Of a stretch of 64,000 bases of DNA, positions 1 through 8,454 are shown one piece after another. The translations under genes were made by a program, and so were the position numbers. The stretch spans positions 1,937,501-2,001,500 of the forward strand of contig NZ_AP028679.1 in the NCBI RefSeq assembly GCF_037076455.1, given 5' to 3'. The notes beneath the pieces were generated by a model. That model saw nothing but the letters and a program-made list of their open reading frames with translations. It did not search any database and was not told the origin of the DNA. The stretch's first letter is position 1. Each line of letters starts with the position of its first letter. This stretch comes from Desulfoferula mesophila (lineage in GTDB: Bacteria > Desulfobacterota > Desulfarculia > Desulfarculales > Desulfarculaceae).

Positions 1-1
1 C

Positions 2-1327
2 ACTGATGAGTTGATCGACCTGGTTTCCTATTCCTACGACAGCTCCGACCATGACCACCGCCCCGACTGCGCGGTGTATCCCGCCGACGCCGAGGAAATC
101 GGAAAAATACTGCAGTTGGCCAATCAGCGCGGCTTCGCGGTGGTGCCCCGGGGTGCGGGCACCAGCCTGGCCGGCAGCACGGTGCCCGCCAAGGGCGGGG
201 TGGTGCTGGATATGGTGCGCATGAACCGCATCCTGGACATCCGCATTCCGGACCGCCAGGTGGTGGTGCAGCCGGGGGTGGTCTACGCGGAGTTGCAAAA
301 AGCCCTGGCCCCCTCGGGCTTTTGCTTCCCGCCCGACCCGGCCAGCGGCAAGGTCTGCACCCTGGGAGGCAACGTGGCCACCAACGCGGGCGGCATCCGG
401 GGGGCCAAGTACGGGGTGACCCGTGACTACGTTTTGGCCCTGGAGGTGGTGCTGCCCGACGGGCGCATCGTGCACACCGGCACCAAGTGCATGAAGTCCG
501 CTTCTGGCCTGGACCTCACCCGCCTGTTCGTGGGTTCGGAGGGGGTGCTGGGAGTCATCACCGAGATCACCCTGAAGATCAACCCCATGCCCACGGCCTC
601 GCGCACCGCCCTGGCCAGCTTCGAGACCCTGCGCCAGGCCGGGCAGGCGGTGACCGACATCATGCACTCGGGCATCCTGCCCAGCGTGCTGGAGATCATG
701 GAAGAGAACACCATCAGGGTGTTGCGCGAGAACTACGGCGCCGAGTTGCCCGACGTCAAGGCCCTGCTTCTGGTGGAGACCGACGGCTACACCGACGCCG
801 AGGCCGCCTATGCCATGGGCAAGGTGGTGTCCGCCTTTGAGGCCAACCAGGCCAAGACCGTGAGCCAGGCCAAGGACAAGGCTTCGGCGGAAAAGCTCTG
901 GGCCATCCGCCGGTCGGCGGGCAGCGTGGCCGGGGGCCTGCGCCCCAACAACCTCTCCGAGGACGTGACCGTGCCCATCTCCAAGGTGCCCGATCTGTTG
1001 GAGGGCATCCAGAAGATCATGGAGGGGCAACCCTACCCCTTCGTGATTTTCGGCCACGCTGGGGACGGCAACCTGCACCCCAAGATCATGTTCGACGGGG
1101 CGGACCCGGTGCAGGTCAAGGATGTGCACCACATCGCCGAGCAGGTGTTTCGGCTCACCTGCAACCTGGGCGGCACCCTGACCGGCGAGCACGGCATCGG
1201 CCTGGCCAAGGCTCCTTACATGACCATGGAGCACGAGCCCCTGGCCATGGAGTTGATGCGCCTGCTCAAGCGCACCCTGGACCCCAACAACGTGCTCAAC
1301 CCCGGCAAGATGGCCCTGGACGACTAG
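2..1327 (+). CDS. GlcD-like FAD-linked oxidase (glycolate/D-lactate dehydrogenase family), 5' end cut by window
   Basis: FAD-binding oxidoreductase of the GlcD/D-lactate dehydrogenase (VAO/PCMH) family, expected to oxidise a 2-hydroxy acid. The FAD diphosphate loop appears as PRGAGTSLAGS near the N-terminus, and the C-terminal FAD-oxidase domain carries GEHGIG and the family ending DPNNVLNPGKM. The frame is open through the first base of the window (reading TDELIDLVSYSYDSS), so the true start lies upstream. A TTG at 11 is in frame but would remove conserved N-terminal sequence. A CCG iron-sulfur protein follows 79 bases downstream, as in glcDF-type operons. The substrate cannot be read from sequence. 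Confidence 0.88.
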   Translation, partial: TDELIDLVSYSYDSSDHDHRPDCAVYPADAEEIGKILQLANQRGFAVVPRGAGTSLAGSTVPAKGGVVLDMVRMNRILDIRIPDRQVVVQPGVVYAELQKALAPSGFCFPPDPASGKVCTLGGNVATNAGGIRGAKYGVTRDYVLALEVVLPDGRIVHTGTKCMKSASGLDLTRLFVGSEGVLGVITEITLKINPMPTASRTALASFETLRQAGQAVTDIMHSGILPSVLEIMEENTIRVLRENYGAELPDVKALLLVETDGYTDAEAAYAMGKVVSAFEANQAKTVSQAKDKASAEKLWAIRRSAGSVAGGLRPNNLSEDVTVPISKVPDLLEGIQKIMEGQPYPFVIFGHAGDGNLHPKIMFDGADPVQVKDVHHIAEQVFRLTCNLGGTLTGEHGIGLAKAPYMTMEHEPLAMELMRLLKRTLDPNNVLNPGKMALDD

Positions 1328-1406
1328 GCCCCGTAATGGGCCCCGGGCGAACCGGGGAGCAGTGGCTTCTGACCCGCATCATTGAGAATACGGTGGGAAA
1401 TTAACG

Positions 1407-2504
1407 ATGAGCGACAAACACCCCTTGCTGGATAAATTCACCGAACAGATACAGCACTGCACCCGCTGCGGTTTTTGCCAGGCTCATTGCCCGGTTTTCG
1501 GGGCCACCGGCCGCCCGGCGCTGAACGCCCGGGGCAAGATGCTGCTCTTGAAGGAAGTGCTGGCCGGCAAGTTGGAGCTGAACCAGGACTTGGTGGATTC
1601 GCTCTTCCAGTGCACCACCTGCGCCTCCTGCGCCACCAATTGTCCCTCCGGGGTGGACGTGCCCGCCATCATCAAGGCGGCGCGCAAGGAGATGGTGGGC
1701 CTGGGCACCTGCCATCCCGCCTTCACCGGCATGAACGAGGTGCTCGACCAATACGACAACATCTACGCCGAGGACGAGCCCGAGGACTTCGACCGCGAGC
1801 GCAACAAAAAGGCCGAGGTGGTCTACTTCATCGGCTGCGTGGGCCAGTACCGCGAGGAGGACGCCACCGAGGCGGCCCTGGATCTGCTGGACCATCTGGA
1901 GGTGGACTACACCCTCATCGACGAGGTGTGCTGCTCCGGGGTGCTGGAGGACGTGGGCTTCAGCATCAAGCCCCCCCTGGCCCAGAAAAACATCGAGCGC
2001 ATCCTGGCCACCGGGGCCAAAACCCTGGTCACCGGCTGTCCCTATTGCTACCGCACCTTCAGCGGCAAGGATATCTACGCCCCGCTCAGGGATGCGGGGG
2101 TGGAGATTGTGCACTTCAGCCAGTTCCTGGCCCGCCAGGAGTTGGACGTCACCACCGATCTCAAGGTGACCTACCATGATCCCTGCGACCTGGGGCGCCA
2201 TTGCGGCATCTACGAGGAGCCGCGCCAGACCATCAAGGCCATCGCTCCCAACTTCGTGGAGCTGCCCAGCAACCGGGCCAACGCCCTGTGTTGCGGGGCC
2301 GGCGGCGGGGTGCGCGGGGCCTATGCCAAAAACTCCCTGGCCATGGCCCGGCGGCGCTTGGACGAGGTGGAGCAGGTTGGCGCGGACATCCTGTTGACCG
2401 AGTGCAACTCCTGCGTGCACAATTTGGCCAACGCCAAGCTTCGCGCCCAAAAGTTTCAGGTAATGACCACGGCGCAGTTCATCATGGAGTTGTTGGAAGA
2501 CTAG
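1407..2504 (+). CDS. HdrD/GlcF-like (Fe-S)-binding protein with two CCG domains
   Basis: 365-residue electron-transfer protein. Two 4Fe-4S motifs lie at Cys18/21/24/28 (CTRCGFCQAHCP) and Cys69/72/75/79 (CTTCASCATNCP). Two cysteine-rich CCG domains follow, with VCCSG near residue 175 and LCCGAGGG near 297. This HdrC+HdrB arrangement is typical of HdrD, GlcF and LldE. It probably takes electrons from the preceding GlcD-like flavoprotein and passes them to the membrane cytochrome encoded 29 bases downstream. In Hdr proteins CCG domains bind the noncubane clusters that handle disulfides, which is relevant because a lipoyl carrier gene is close by. The start is ATG. Confidence 0.9.
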   Translation: MSDKHPLLDKFTEQIQHCTRCGFCQAHCPVFGATGRPALNARGKMLLLKEVLAGKLELNQDLVDSLFQCTTCASCATNCPSGVDVPAIIKAARKEMVGLGTCHPAFTGMNEVLDQYDNIYAEDEPEDFDRERNKKAEVVYFIGCVGQYREEDATEAALDLLDHLEVDYTLIDEVCCSGVLEDVGFSIKPPLAQKNIERILATGAKTLVTGCPYCYRTFSGKDIYAPLRDAGVEIVHFSQFLARQELDVTTDLKVTYHDPCDLGRHCGIYEEPRQTIKAIAPNFVELPSNRANALCCGAGGGVRGAYAKNSLAMARRRLDEVEQVGADILLTECNSCVHNLANAKLRAQKFQVMTTAQFIMELLED

Positions 2505-2533
2505 CCCGGCGTTGCGGCGAAGGAAGTCCACCT

Positions 2534-3826
2534 ATGAGTCATCGCCTCTGTAAACCCCGCTTGGAAGCGGCTTGTTGGGGAGCGAACCCCGCGCTGCTGC
2601 TGGTCTGCGCGCTTTTCCTGGCCGCCTTGCTGTGTTTGTGGAGCGGAGTTTCCCAGGCGGCGGGCGCCGCCGGGACGGAGGCCAACCAGTCCTGTCTGAG
2701 CTGCCACCAAAAAGAGGGCATGGATGACGGCGGGGCCAAGGACCTGGGTCCGCACCAGGGGTTGGCCTGCCTGGACTGCCACCGGGGAGCCCAGCACTAT
2801 CCCCACGACGACTTGAAGCTGGCTCCCTGCCAGAGCTGCCACACCCCCCACACCGAGGCCACCACCGGCGATCTGCACGCCGGGGTTACCTGCCAGGCCT
2901 GTCACTGGGCCGGCGAGGGCCAGACCCCTCACCGCCTAGCCTCCACCCAGCGGCCGCAGTCCTGTCGGCGTTGCCACTTTGCGGGCAACAAGGTCGGCGC
3001 CCCGGCCGCGGTGCTGCCGGCCAAGGGGGCCCTATGCCTGGTGTGCCACACCGCCACCCTGAGTTTGCCGGACTGGCCCTCGCGCCTGGCCCTGGCCGGT
3101 TTCCTGCTGGGCCTGCTGGCCTCGTTGGGCTTCTGGTTCAGCGGGGGAGGGCGCGGGCCTTCTTCCCAGACGATGCACCAGGGACACTCCGGCGGCGGCG
3201 CGGGAGCGGGCGTGGCGGCCCTGTTCATGGACGGCCTCTTGCAACGACGGCTGTGGCGGCTTTCGCCCGGGCGCTGGCTGGTGCACGCCCTCATGGTGCT
3301 GCCCTTTGTGGCCCGCATGCTCTGGGCCTTGCTGGCCCTGGCGCTCAGCTACGCCCAGCCGGGTGGTGAGCTTACCCAGGCCATGCTCAACAAGAACCAG
3401 CCCGCCACCGCCCTGTTCTTCGATCTCACCGGGCTCTTGGTGCTGGCCGGGGCCGGGCTGGCCATCGCCCGCCGGGTCCTGCGCGGCGGGGTCAAGCTGC
3501 CCGGCCTGCCGGGACCGGACTGGGTGGGCATGGGCCTGTTGGCCCTGGTGGTCATCAGCGGATTCATAACCGAGGCGGCCCGCCTGGCCCTGACCGGTAC
3601 CCAGGATGGCGCGTGGGCTTTTGTAGGCTGGGCCCTCAAGGGGATGTTCAACCCCGGCCCCGGCCTGCAAACGGCTTATGGTTATCTTTGGTATGCCCAT
3701 GCCATAGTCTTCGCGGCGTTCGTGGTCTATCTGCCCTTGGGCCGCATGAAGCACATCTTGCTGGCCCCGCTGAATTTGGCCCTCCGGGCGGCGCGCGGCC
3801 AGGGCAGCGCCAAGGGCGAAGGCTAA
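2534..3826 (+). CDS. Six-haem cytochrome c fused to a NarI/HdrE-like membrane cytochrome b domain
   Basis: 430 residues. The ATG at 2534 is preceded by AAGGAAG and followed by a hydrophobic export signal or anchor (residues about 19-43). Six CXXCH haem motifs lie at residues 54, 79, 99, 120, 144 and 168. A transmembrane segment at about 186-203 leads into several more hydrophobic helices resembling the nitrate reductase gamma/HdrE cytochrome b fold. The likely role is membrane quinone or periplasmic electron exchange for the flanking GlcD and CCG proteins. The fusion of a multihaem domain to a NarI-like domain is seen directly; the direction of electron flow is inferred. A longer upstream in-frame extension overlaps the preceding gene and is not credible. 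Confidence 0.85.
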   Translation: MSHRLCKPRLEAACWGANPALLLVCALFLAALLCLWSGVSQAAGAAGTEANQSCLSCHQKEGMDDGGAKDLGPHQGLACLDCHRGAQHYPHDDLKLAPCQSCHTPHTEATTGDLHAGVTCQACHWAGEGQTPHRLASTQRPQSCRRCHFAGNKVGAPAAVLPAKGALCLVCHTATLSLPDWPSRLALAGFLLGLLASLGFWFSGGGRGPSSQTMHQGHSGGGAGAGVAALFMDGLLQRRLWRLSPGRWLVHALMVLPFVARMLWALLALALSYAQPGGELTQAMLNKNQPATALFFDLTGLLVLAGAGLAIARRVLRGGVKLPGLPGPDWVGMGLLALVVISGFITEAARLALTGTQDGAWAFVGWALKGMFNPGPGLQTAYGYLWYAHAIVFAAFVVYLPLGRMKHILLAPLNLALRAARGQGSAKGEG

Positions 3827-3889
3827 AAGATGATTTGCCCCCCCCTGGGGCGGCCCTAATAAATGGACCTTTAGCAAGGAATCAGGATC

Positions 3890-4315
3890 ATGGAGATAGG
3901 CGGCTACAATTTTCCGGGCGAGCTTTACTACGATCCCGAGCATTTTTGGGTGCGGGTAGAGGGCGACGAGCTGGTGATGGGCATGGACGACTTTGCCCAG
4001 AAGCTGGCCGGCGAGATCGTCTACGTGCAACTGCCCAACGAGGGCAAGAAGCTCAAGAAGGGCAAGAAGCTGGCCAAGGTGGAGTCCGGCAAGTGGCTGG
4101 GCAAGGTGCTGTCGCCGGTGGACGGTGAGCTGATCGCGGTGAACGAGGACCTGGAGCTCAAGCCCGAGCTTATCAACCAGGACTGCTACGGCGCGGGCTG
4201 GATGTATCGGCTCAAGGCCGACGACCTGGGCGACCTAGGCGAGTTGCTGCACGGCGCGGCGGCGGTGGAGCCCTGGGTCAACGAGGAGATCGCCAAGCAC
4301 GCCTCAGAGGGCTAG
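3890..4315 (+). CDS. GcvH-like lipoyl carrier protein
   Basis: 141-residue protein of the glycine-cleavage H family. The lipoyl site is VESGKWLGKVLSP, placing the modified lysine at Lys68 (canonical H protein: ESVKA...SP). The following SPVDGELIAVNEDL and a C-terminal GAGWMYR segment fit the family. No gcvP or gcvT gene is present. Its neighbours are two HdrD-like CCG proteins and, two genes on, a lipoate ligase. That context resembles lipoate-binding proteins of Hdr-like systems (LbpA of sHdr) more than glycine cleavage. Inferred role: a protein-bound dithiol/disulfide substrate or carrier for a CCG protein. A GcvH serving a remote gcvPT cannot be excluded. Confidence 0.85.
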   Translation: MEIGGYNFPGELYYDPEHFWVRVEGDELVMGMDDFAQKLAGEIVYVQLPNEGKKLKKGKKLAKVESGKWLGKVLSPVDGELIAVNEDLELKPELINQDCYGAGWMYRLKADDLGDLGELLHGAAAVEPWVNEEIAKHASEG

Positions 4316-4331
4316 GTTAAGGGGATTCACC

Positions 4332-5519
4332 TTGGACAACCGCCTGTACAGCAAGAGCCAGCTCCTGTCCATGGAGGCCTGCACGGGTTGCGCGGCCTGC
4401 GCCGAGGCCTGCCCGGCGGTGAACGCCTCGGGCGACGGCCAGCTGTCCGGCCTGTATCGCCTGGACTGGCGGCGGCGGGCGGGCAAGGCCGGATCGGGCT
4501 GGCTGGGCCGCATCTTCGGCGGCAAGGCTCCCAGCGAGGAGCAGTGGCAGGCCTTCAGCGACACGGTGTTCCGCTGCACCCTGTGCGGCAACTGCGCGGA
4601 GGTGTGCCCGGCGGGCATCGGGCTCAAGGACATCTGGCTGAGCCTGCGGCAAGAGCTGGTGGAGCAAAAGGCCTACCCGGCCAAGGTGGACCTGATTCGC
4701 GAGAACCTCAATGAGAGCCGCAACGTTTTCGGCGAGGAGCAGGAGGAGCGGGCCGAGTGGGTGGAGGATCTGGACGAGCCGCCCGACGACCTCTACGTAA
4801 AAGACGCCGCCGAGGTGGTGTACTTCACCGGCTGCGTGGCCTCGTTCTTTCCCCTGGCCCAGCAGATACCCCTGGCCCTGGCCGAGGTGCTGGAGGCGGC
4901 CTCGGTGGAGTTCACTCTCTTGGGCGAAGAGGAGTGGTGCTGCGGCTTCCCCTTGCTGGGGGCGGGCGACCTGCCGGCGGCCCAGGAGATGATCGAGCAC
5001 AACCTGGCGGCCGTGGCCGCCAAGGGGGCCAAGGAGGTGGTGTTCGCCTGCCCGTCTTGCTACATGATGTGGCGAGAGCACTATCCCACCGACCTCAAGC
5101 TGAGCCACGCCACGCAATATTTGGAGCGCCTGGTGGCCCAGGGCCGCGTGCCGCTGCGCAATCGCGAGCTGACCGTTACCTATCACGACCCCTGCGATCT
5201 GGGCCGGGCGGCGCGGGTGTTCGAGGAGCCCCGGCGTTTGATCCGCTCCCTGCCTGGCGTGAAGCTGGTGGAGCTGGCCGACAACCGGGAGCACTGCCTG
5301 TGCTGCGGCGGTGGCGGCAACCTGGAGATGATCGACCAGGAGCTCAACGCCGAAATAGCCAAACGCAAGGTTGACCAGGTGTTGGCCACTGGGGCCGAGA
5401 CGGTGGTTAGCGGCTGCCAGCAATGCCTGCGCACCATGGCCACCCACGCCCGGCGCAACAAGCTGCCGCTCAAGGTGCTGGACGTGGCCCAGCTGGTGCG
5501 CGACTCCCTGGATACCTAG
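4332..5519 (+). CDS. Second HdrD/GlcF-like (Fe-S)-binding protein with CCG domains
   Basis: 395 residues. N-terminal 4Fe-4S motifs CTGCAACAEACP and CTLCGNCAEVCP are separated by about 50 residues. Two CCG domains follow, with WCCGFPLLGAG near residue 200 and LCCGGGGNLEM near 325. The start is a TTG spaced after AAGGGG, 16 bases beyond the lipoyl-carrier stop. The same architecture occurs in the CCG protein at 1407-2504, so the cluster carries two non-identical HdrD-type modules. The position between the lipoyl carrier and the lipoate ligase suggests that this copy is the partner of the lipoyl protein; that is inference from gene order. Confidence 0.88.
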   Translation: MDNRLYSKSQLLSMEACTGCAACAEACPAVNASGDGQLSGLYRLDWRRRAGKAGSGWLGRIFGGKAPSEEQWQAFSDTVFRCTLCGNCAEVCPAGIGLKDIWLSLRQELVEQKAYPAKVDLIRENLNESRNVFGEEQEERAEWVEDLDEPPDDLYVKDAAEVVYFTGCVASFFPLAQQIPLALAEVLEAASVEFTLLGEEEWCCGFPLLGAGDLPAAQEMIEHNLAAVAAKGAKEVVFACPSCYMMWREHYPTDLKLSHATQYLERLVAQGRVPLRNRELTVTYHDPCDLGRAARVFEEPRRLIRSLPGVKLVELADNREHCLCCGGGGNLEMIDQELNAEIAKRKVDQVLATGAETVVSGCQQCLRTMATHARRNKLPLKVLDVAQLVRDSLDT

Positions 5520-5524
5520 GCGCC

Positions 5525-6487
5525 ATGCATCTGTACCGGCTGGGCCGGGTATCCTGGCAAGACTCCCAGCTGGCCTATCACACCCTGGCCCATCTGGGCC
5601 GCCAGGGGCTTATCCTTTGCTCACCCGAGCAGCCCTATGTTTCCGTGGGCTATTTCCAGGACCCGGCCCAAGAGCTGGACCTGGAGCACTGCCGGGCAGC
5701 CGGCCTGCCGGTTTTTCGCCGGGAGGTGGGCGGCGGGGCGGTGTATCTGGATAACCATCAGCTGTTCTGGCAGGTGGTGCTCCAGCGGGATCATCCCCTG
5801 GTCAGCTTGAATCGCGAGCTTTTCTACCGGCGCTTGCTGGGCCCGGTGGTGGCGGCTTACCGCGCCCTGGGGGTGGCGGCCACGGTGGCCCCGGTCAACG
5901 ACGTGGCGGTGGGCGAGAGGCGCATCGCGGGCACCGGGGCAGGGGAGATCGGCGATTGCGTGGCCTTTGTGGGCAACCTCATGCGCCGCTTTGATTGCGC
6001 GGCCATGGCCGGGGCGTTGCGCGCGCCGGACGAGGCTTTCCGGGGCGCCTACCTCGGTTACATGCGCGAGCACCTGACCTCCCTGCAACGGGAGCTTGGG
6101 GAGCAACGGGAAGCCTCCCTCGCTGAAGAGGCGCTCTACGATCTGTTGGCCCGGGAGTTTGCCTCGGTGCTGGGCCCTTTGGAGCCGCGCCCCCTGGACG
6201 ACGAGCTGCGCACTGCCATGGAGAGGGTGGGACGACGCCTGCTCTCGGACGCCTGGACCTATCATCCGCGTAAGCCCCGGCCCCACCGCAAGGTCAAGGT
6301 GCGGGCGGGCCTTTATCTGCACCATTGGCGACAGGGTTCACTGGAGGCCCGTTTCGCCAGCCTGGAGGGCAGGGTGCTGGAGGCGAGCCTGCGCGGGCCG
6401 GGGCAAGAGGGCGCCTGGTCCGAAGCTCACGAGTTCGTGGGGCAAGAGGTGGAGGCCCTTACCAGTGCTTTGGCCAAGATGGCCTAG
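5525..6487 (+). CDS. Lipoate-protein ligase A family protein
   Basis: 320 residues of the BPL/LplA/LipB fold, expected to attach lipoate to the H-like protein encoded two genes upstream. The lipoyl-binding RREVGGGAVY motif is at residues 65-74 and NDVAVGERRIAGTG at 125-138. The residue aligned with the catalytic lysine of LplA (E. coli Lys133, in DRKVSGSA) is Arg133 here, an unusual change. The ATG at 5525 follows the CCG gene stop by 5 bases, so the two are probably co-translated. A longer in-frame extension would overlap that gene and is unlikely. Alternatives are a specialised ligase for the clustered carrier, or a variant with altered chemistry. Confidence 0.82.
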   Translation: MHLYRLGRVSWQDSQLAYHTLAHLGRQGLILCSPEQPYVSVGYFQDPAQELDLEHCRAAGLPVFRREVGGGAVYLDNHQLFWQVVLQRDHPLVSLNRELFYRRLLGPVVAAYRALGVAATVAPVNDVAVGERRIAGTGAGEIGDCVAFVGNLMRRFDCAAMAGALRAPDEAFRGAYLGYMREHLTSLQRELGEQREASLAEEALYDLLAREFASVLGPLEPRPLDDELRTAMERVGRRLLSDAWTYHPRKPRPHRKVKVRAGLYLHHWRQGSLEARFASLEGRVLEASLRGPGQEGAWSEAHEFVGQEVEALTSALAKMA

Positions 6488-6646
6488 GCCTGGGGCCCGC
6501 CAGGCTGACGCCCTCTATCAACGCCCTGTTGATCGCCCCAGTATGCTTGCCCACCCCTGCATAGTGGGCTACTATGGCTTATCCGGGGCGGGCGAGATTA
6601 CGCTCCGTTATCAGCCCTAAATCCAAACCGCAAGCGGGCAAGGGCC

Positions 6647-7507
6647 ATGAGCGCAGGCGACAACTCCCAGAACAGACCCCGCTTGAGCCGAGCCGGTCTG
6701 TCTCCCGTGCACCAGGTGGAGGTGGTGGACAATCTGGGACGGCGGCGGGAGGTGTTCATCCCCGGGGAGTCGCCCCTGACCATCAAGGTGGACGACCGGG
6801 AGGTGGTCACCCTGATGACCCTGGGCACCCACCCCGAGGAGTTGGCCCTGGGCTATCTGCACAACCAGCGCCTGATCGAAGACATCGCGGACATCGAGTC
6901 GGTGGAGGTGGATTGGGAGCGGGAGACGGTGAGGGTCGCCACCCGCCACGGCCAGGGCATCGCGGATCTGGATGAAAAGCTCTCGCGGGTCACGGTGACC
7001 AGCGGCTGCGGCCAGGGCACCTTGTTCAGCTGCACCGTGGACAAGCTCTACGAGCACAAGCTGCCCCAGGTGACGGTGCGCCAGTCCACCATCTACCGCC
7101 TTATCGAGGCCGCCGCTCCCTTGAACCCCGTCTACCGCCAGGGTGGATCGGTGCACGGCTGCTACCTGTGCCGCGACGGCGAGGTGCTCATGTCCGTGGA
7201 GGACGTGGGGCGGCACAACGCGGCCGACGCCATCGCCGGTCGCATGTGGCTGGATGGCATGTCCGGCGAGGACAAGATTCTCTACACCACCGGCCGGCTC
7301 ACCTCCGAGATCGTCATGAAGACCGCCTTCATGGGCATCCCGGTGCTTATCTCCAAGTCCGGGGTGACCCAGATGTCCCTGGAGTTGGCCCGCGACATGG
7401 GCATGCTGGTCATCGGCCGGGCCAAGGCCACTCGCTTTTTGGTCTACAACGGCGCGGACCAGGTGGTCTTCGACGCCATCCCCGACCCGCAAGCGACCCA
7501 GGCATAA
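6647..7507 (+). CDS. fdhD: FdhD family sulfurtransferase for Mo/W enzymes
   Basis: 286 residues. In E. coli, FdhD transfers sulfur from IscS to the bis-molybdopterin cofactor of formate dehydrogenase. Family features seen are the GESPLTIKVDDREV start of the domain, HPEELALGYLHNQ, and the C-terminal VEDVGRHNAADAI and TTGRLTSEIVMKTAFMG. The cysteine loop reads TSGCGQGTLFSC, so the first Cys of the usual CxxC is present and the second is Gly. No formate dehydrogenase lies in the window. The nearest tungsten or molybdenum enzyme is BamB on the opposite strand, so service to that enzyme is possible but unproven. The gene converges on bamF. Confidence 0.9.
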   Translation: MSAGDNSQNRPRLSRAGLSPVHQVEVVDNLGRRREVFIPGESPLTIKVDDREVVTLMTLGTHPEELALGYLHNQRLIEDIADIESVEVDWERETVRVATRHGQGIADLDEKLSRVTVTSGCGQGTLFSCTVDKLYEHKLPQVTVRQSTIYRLIEAAAPLNPVYRQGGSVHGCYLCRDGEVLMSVEDVGRHNAADAIAGRMWLDGMSGEDKILYTTGRLTSEIVMKTAFMGIPVLISKSGVTQMSLELARDMGMLVIGRAKATRFLVYNGADQVVFDAIPDPQATQA

Positions 7508-7537
7508 AAAAACGCCCCGCGGCGATGCGCGGGGCGC
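7506..7537 (-). terminator. Rho-independent terminator after bamF
   Basis: A 9-bp GC stem (7513-7521 with 7528-7536, six-base loop) has a run of seven A at 7506-7512. On the minus strand this is a GC hairpin followed by U7, just past the bamF stop. It lies between two convergent genes. Confidence 0.85.
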
Positions 7538-7556
7538 GTGAATGGCGCTGGCGGCC

Positions 7557-8402
7557 TCAGGCCTTGGCCTCCGGGGCTTTACGCTCCAGGGACCGCCCTT
7601 CCAAGGGGATGGGCGGCGGCGCCGGTTCGCCGCTGATCTTGGTGACCGCGCCGAAACGAGGCGGGCAGGCCTCGAAGCAGGTGCCGCACTTGATGCACTT
7701 GTCCTGATCGATCACGTGAATCTGGTTCTTGGCCCCGATGATGGCCTCCACCGGGCAGCGGCGTAGGCAGATCTGGCAGGCCTGGCATTTCTCCGGGTCG
7801 ATGAAATAGGAGACCACCTGACTGAAAAGCTTGTCGATCTCCTCGCTGGTATAGAAGTTTTCGCGTTCCTCGGGCTCCAAGCGGTGGCCCAGCTTGGTGT
7901 TCATCACCAGCTTGATGTAGGGCACCAGCTTCATCACCTCTTGCAGGCGAGCCCGCACCTCCTCGGGCTCCAGGTCTTCGCCTGGGCCTTGGCCCAGCGG
8001 CCCCAGTTCCCGCACCTGCCGGGTAAACTTGTCCACCACCTCCGTGTAGAGGTTGCCTTCGCCGGCGGACATGAACTCGATACGCAAGCGGTCGGGGTTG
8101 AGGCCGATGTGGGCCAGAATCTTCTTGCACAACAGGGCCATGTTCAGGGCGTGGTAATTGCCGTGGGTGATGTAGTTGCACTCACCCAGACGGCACCCGC
8201 CGATGAACACGCCGTCCATTCCGTTGAACAGGGCCTGGAGAACGAACTCCAGGTCAACCCGCCCGGAACACATGACGCGAATGACCCTTATCTCGGTCGC
8301 ATACTGTAGCCTGGAAACTCCAGCTAGGTCCGCAGCCCCGTATGCTCACCAATGACACAAGAAGCCGAGTATCTTGGGCTTGAATTTGCCCCCTGAACCC
8401 AT
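7557..8402 (-). CDS. bamF: BamF: MvhD-like hydrogenase iron-sulfur subunit with ferredoxin domain, selenoprotein (UGA = Sec19)
   Basis: 281 residues if the TGA at 8346-8348 is read as selenocysteine. Reading from the ATG at 8402 (GAGGAG upstream) gives FKPKILGFLCHWU then AYGAADLAGVSRLQY and IRVIRVMCSGRVD. That is the complete MvhD/FlpD N-terminus, with U in place of the usual Cys of GFLCNWC. Starting at the internal Met44 (8273) would delete this conserved cluster-binding region. The C-terminus carries two 4Fe-4S motifs, CQACQICLRRCP and CIKCGTCFEACP. MvhD proteins link HdrA to an electron donor; in the Bam complex BamF partners BamE. A SECIS-like hairpin follows the UGA. It is the last gene of bamBCDEF. 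Confidence 0.85.
8307..8326 (-). promoter_or_regulatory. SECIS-like hairpin of bamF
   Basis: Starting 20 bases after the UGA, the transcript can pair CUGGA with UCCAG around a GUU apical loop located 28-30 bases downstream. The pairing extends through UAGC/GCUA if one G is bulged. Loop distance and a G at the first loop position agree with bacterial SECIS rules. Pairing was done by eye. Confidence 0.6.
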
Positions 8403-8454
8403 GCTTGCTTACTCCTCTGTCCCTAAAATACGGCCCATAAACAATGCTACCTCA

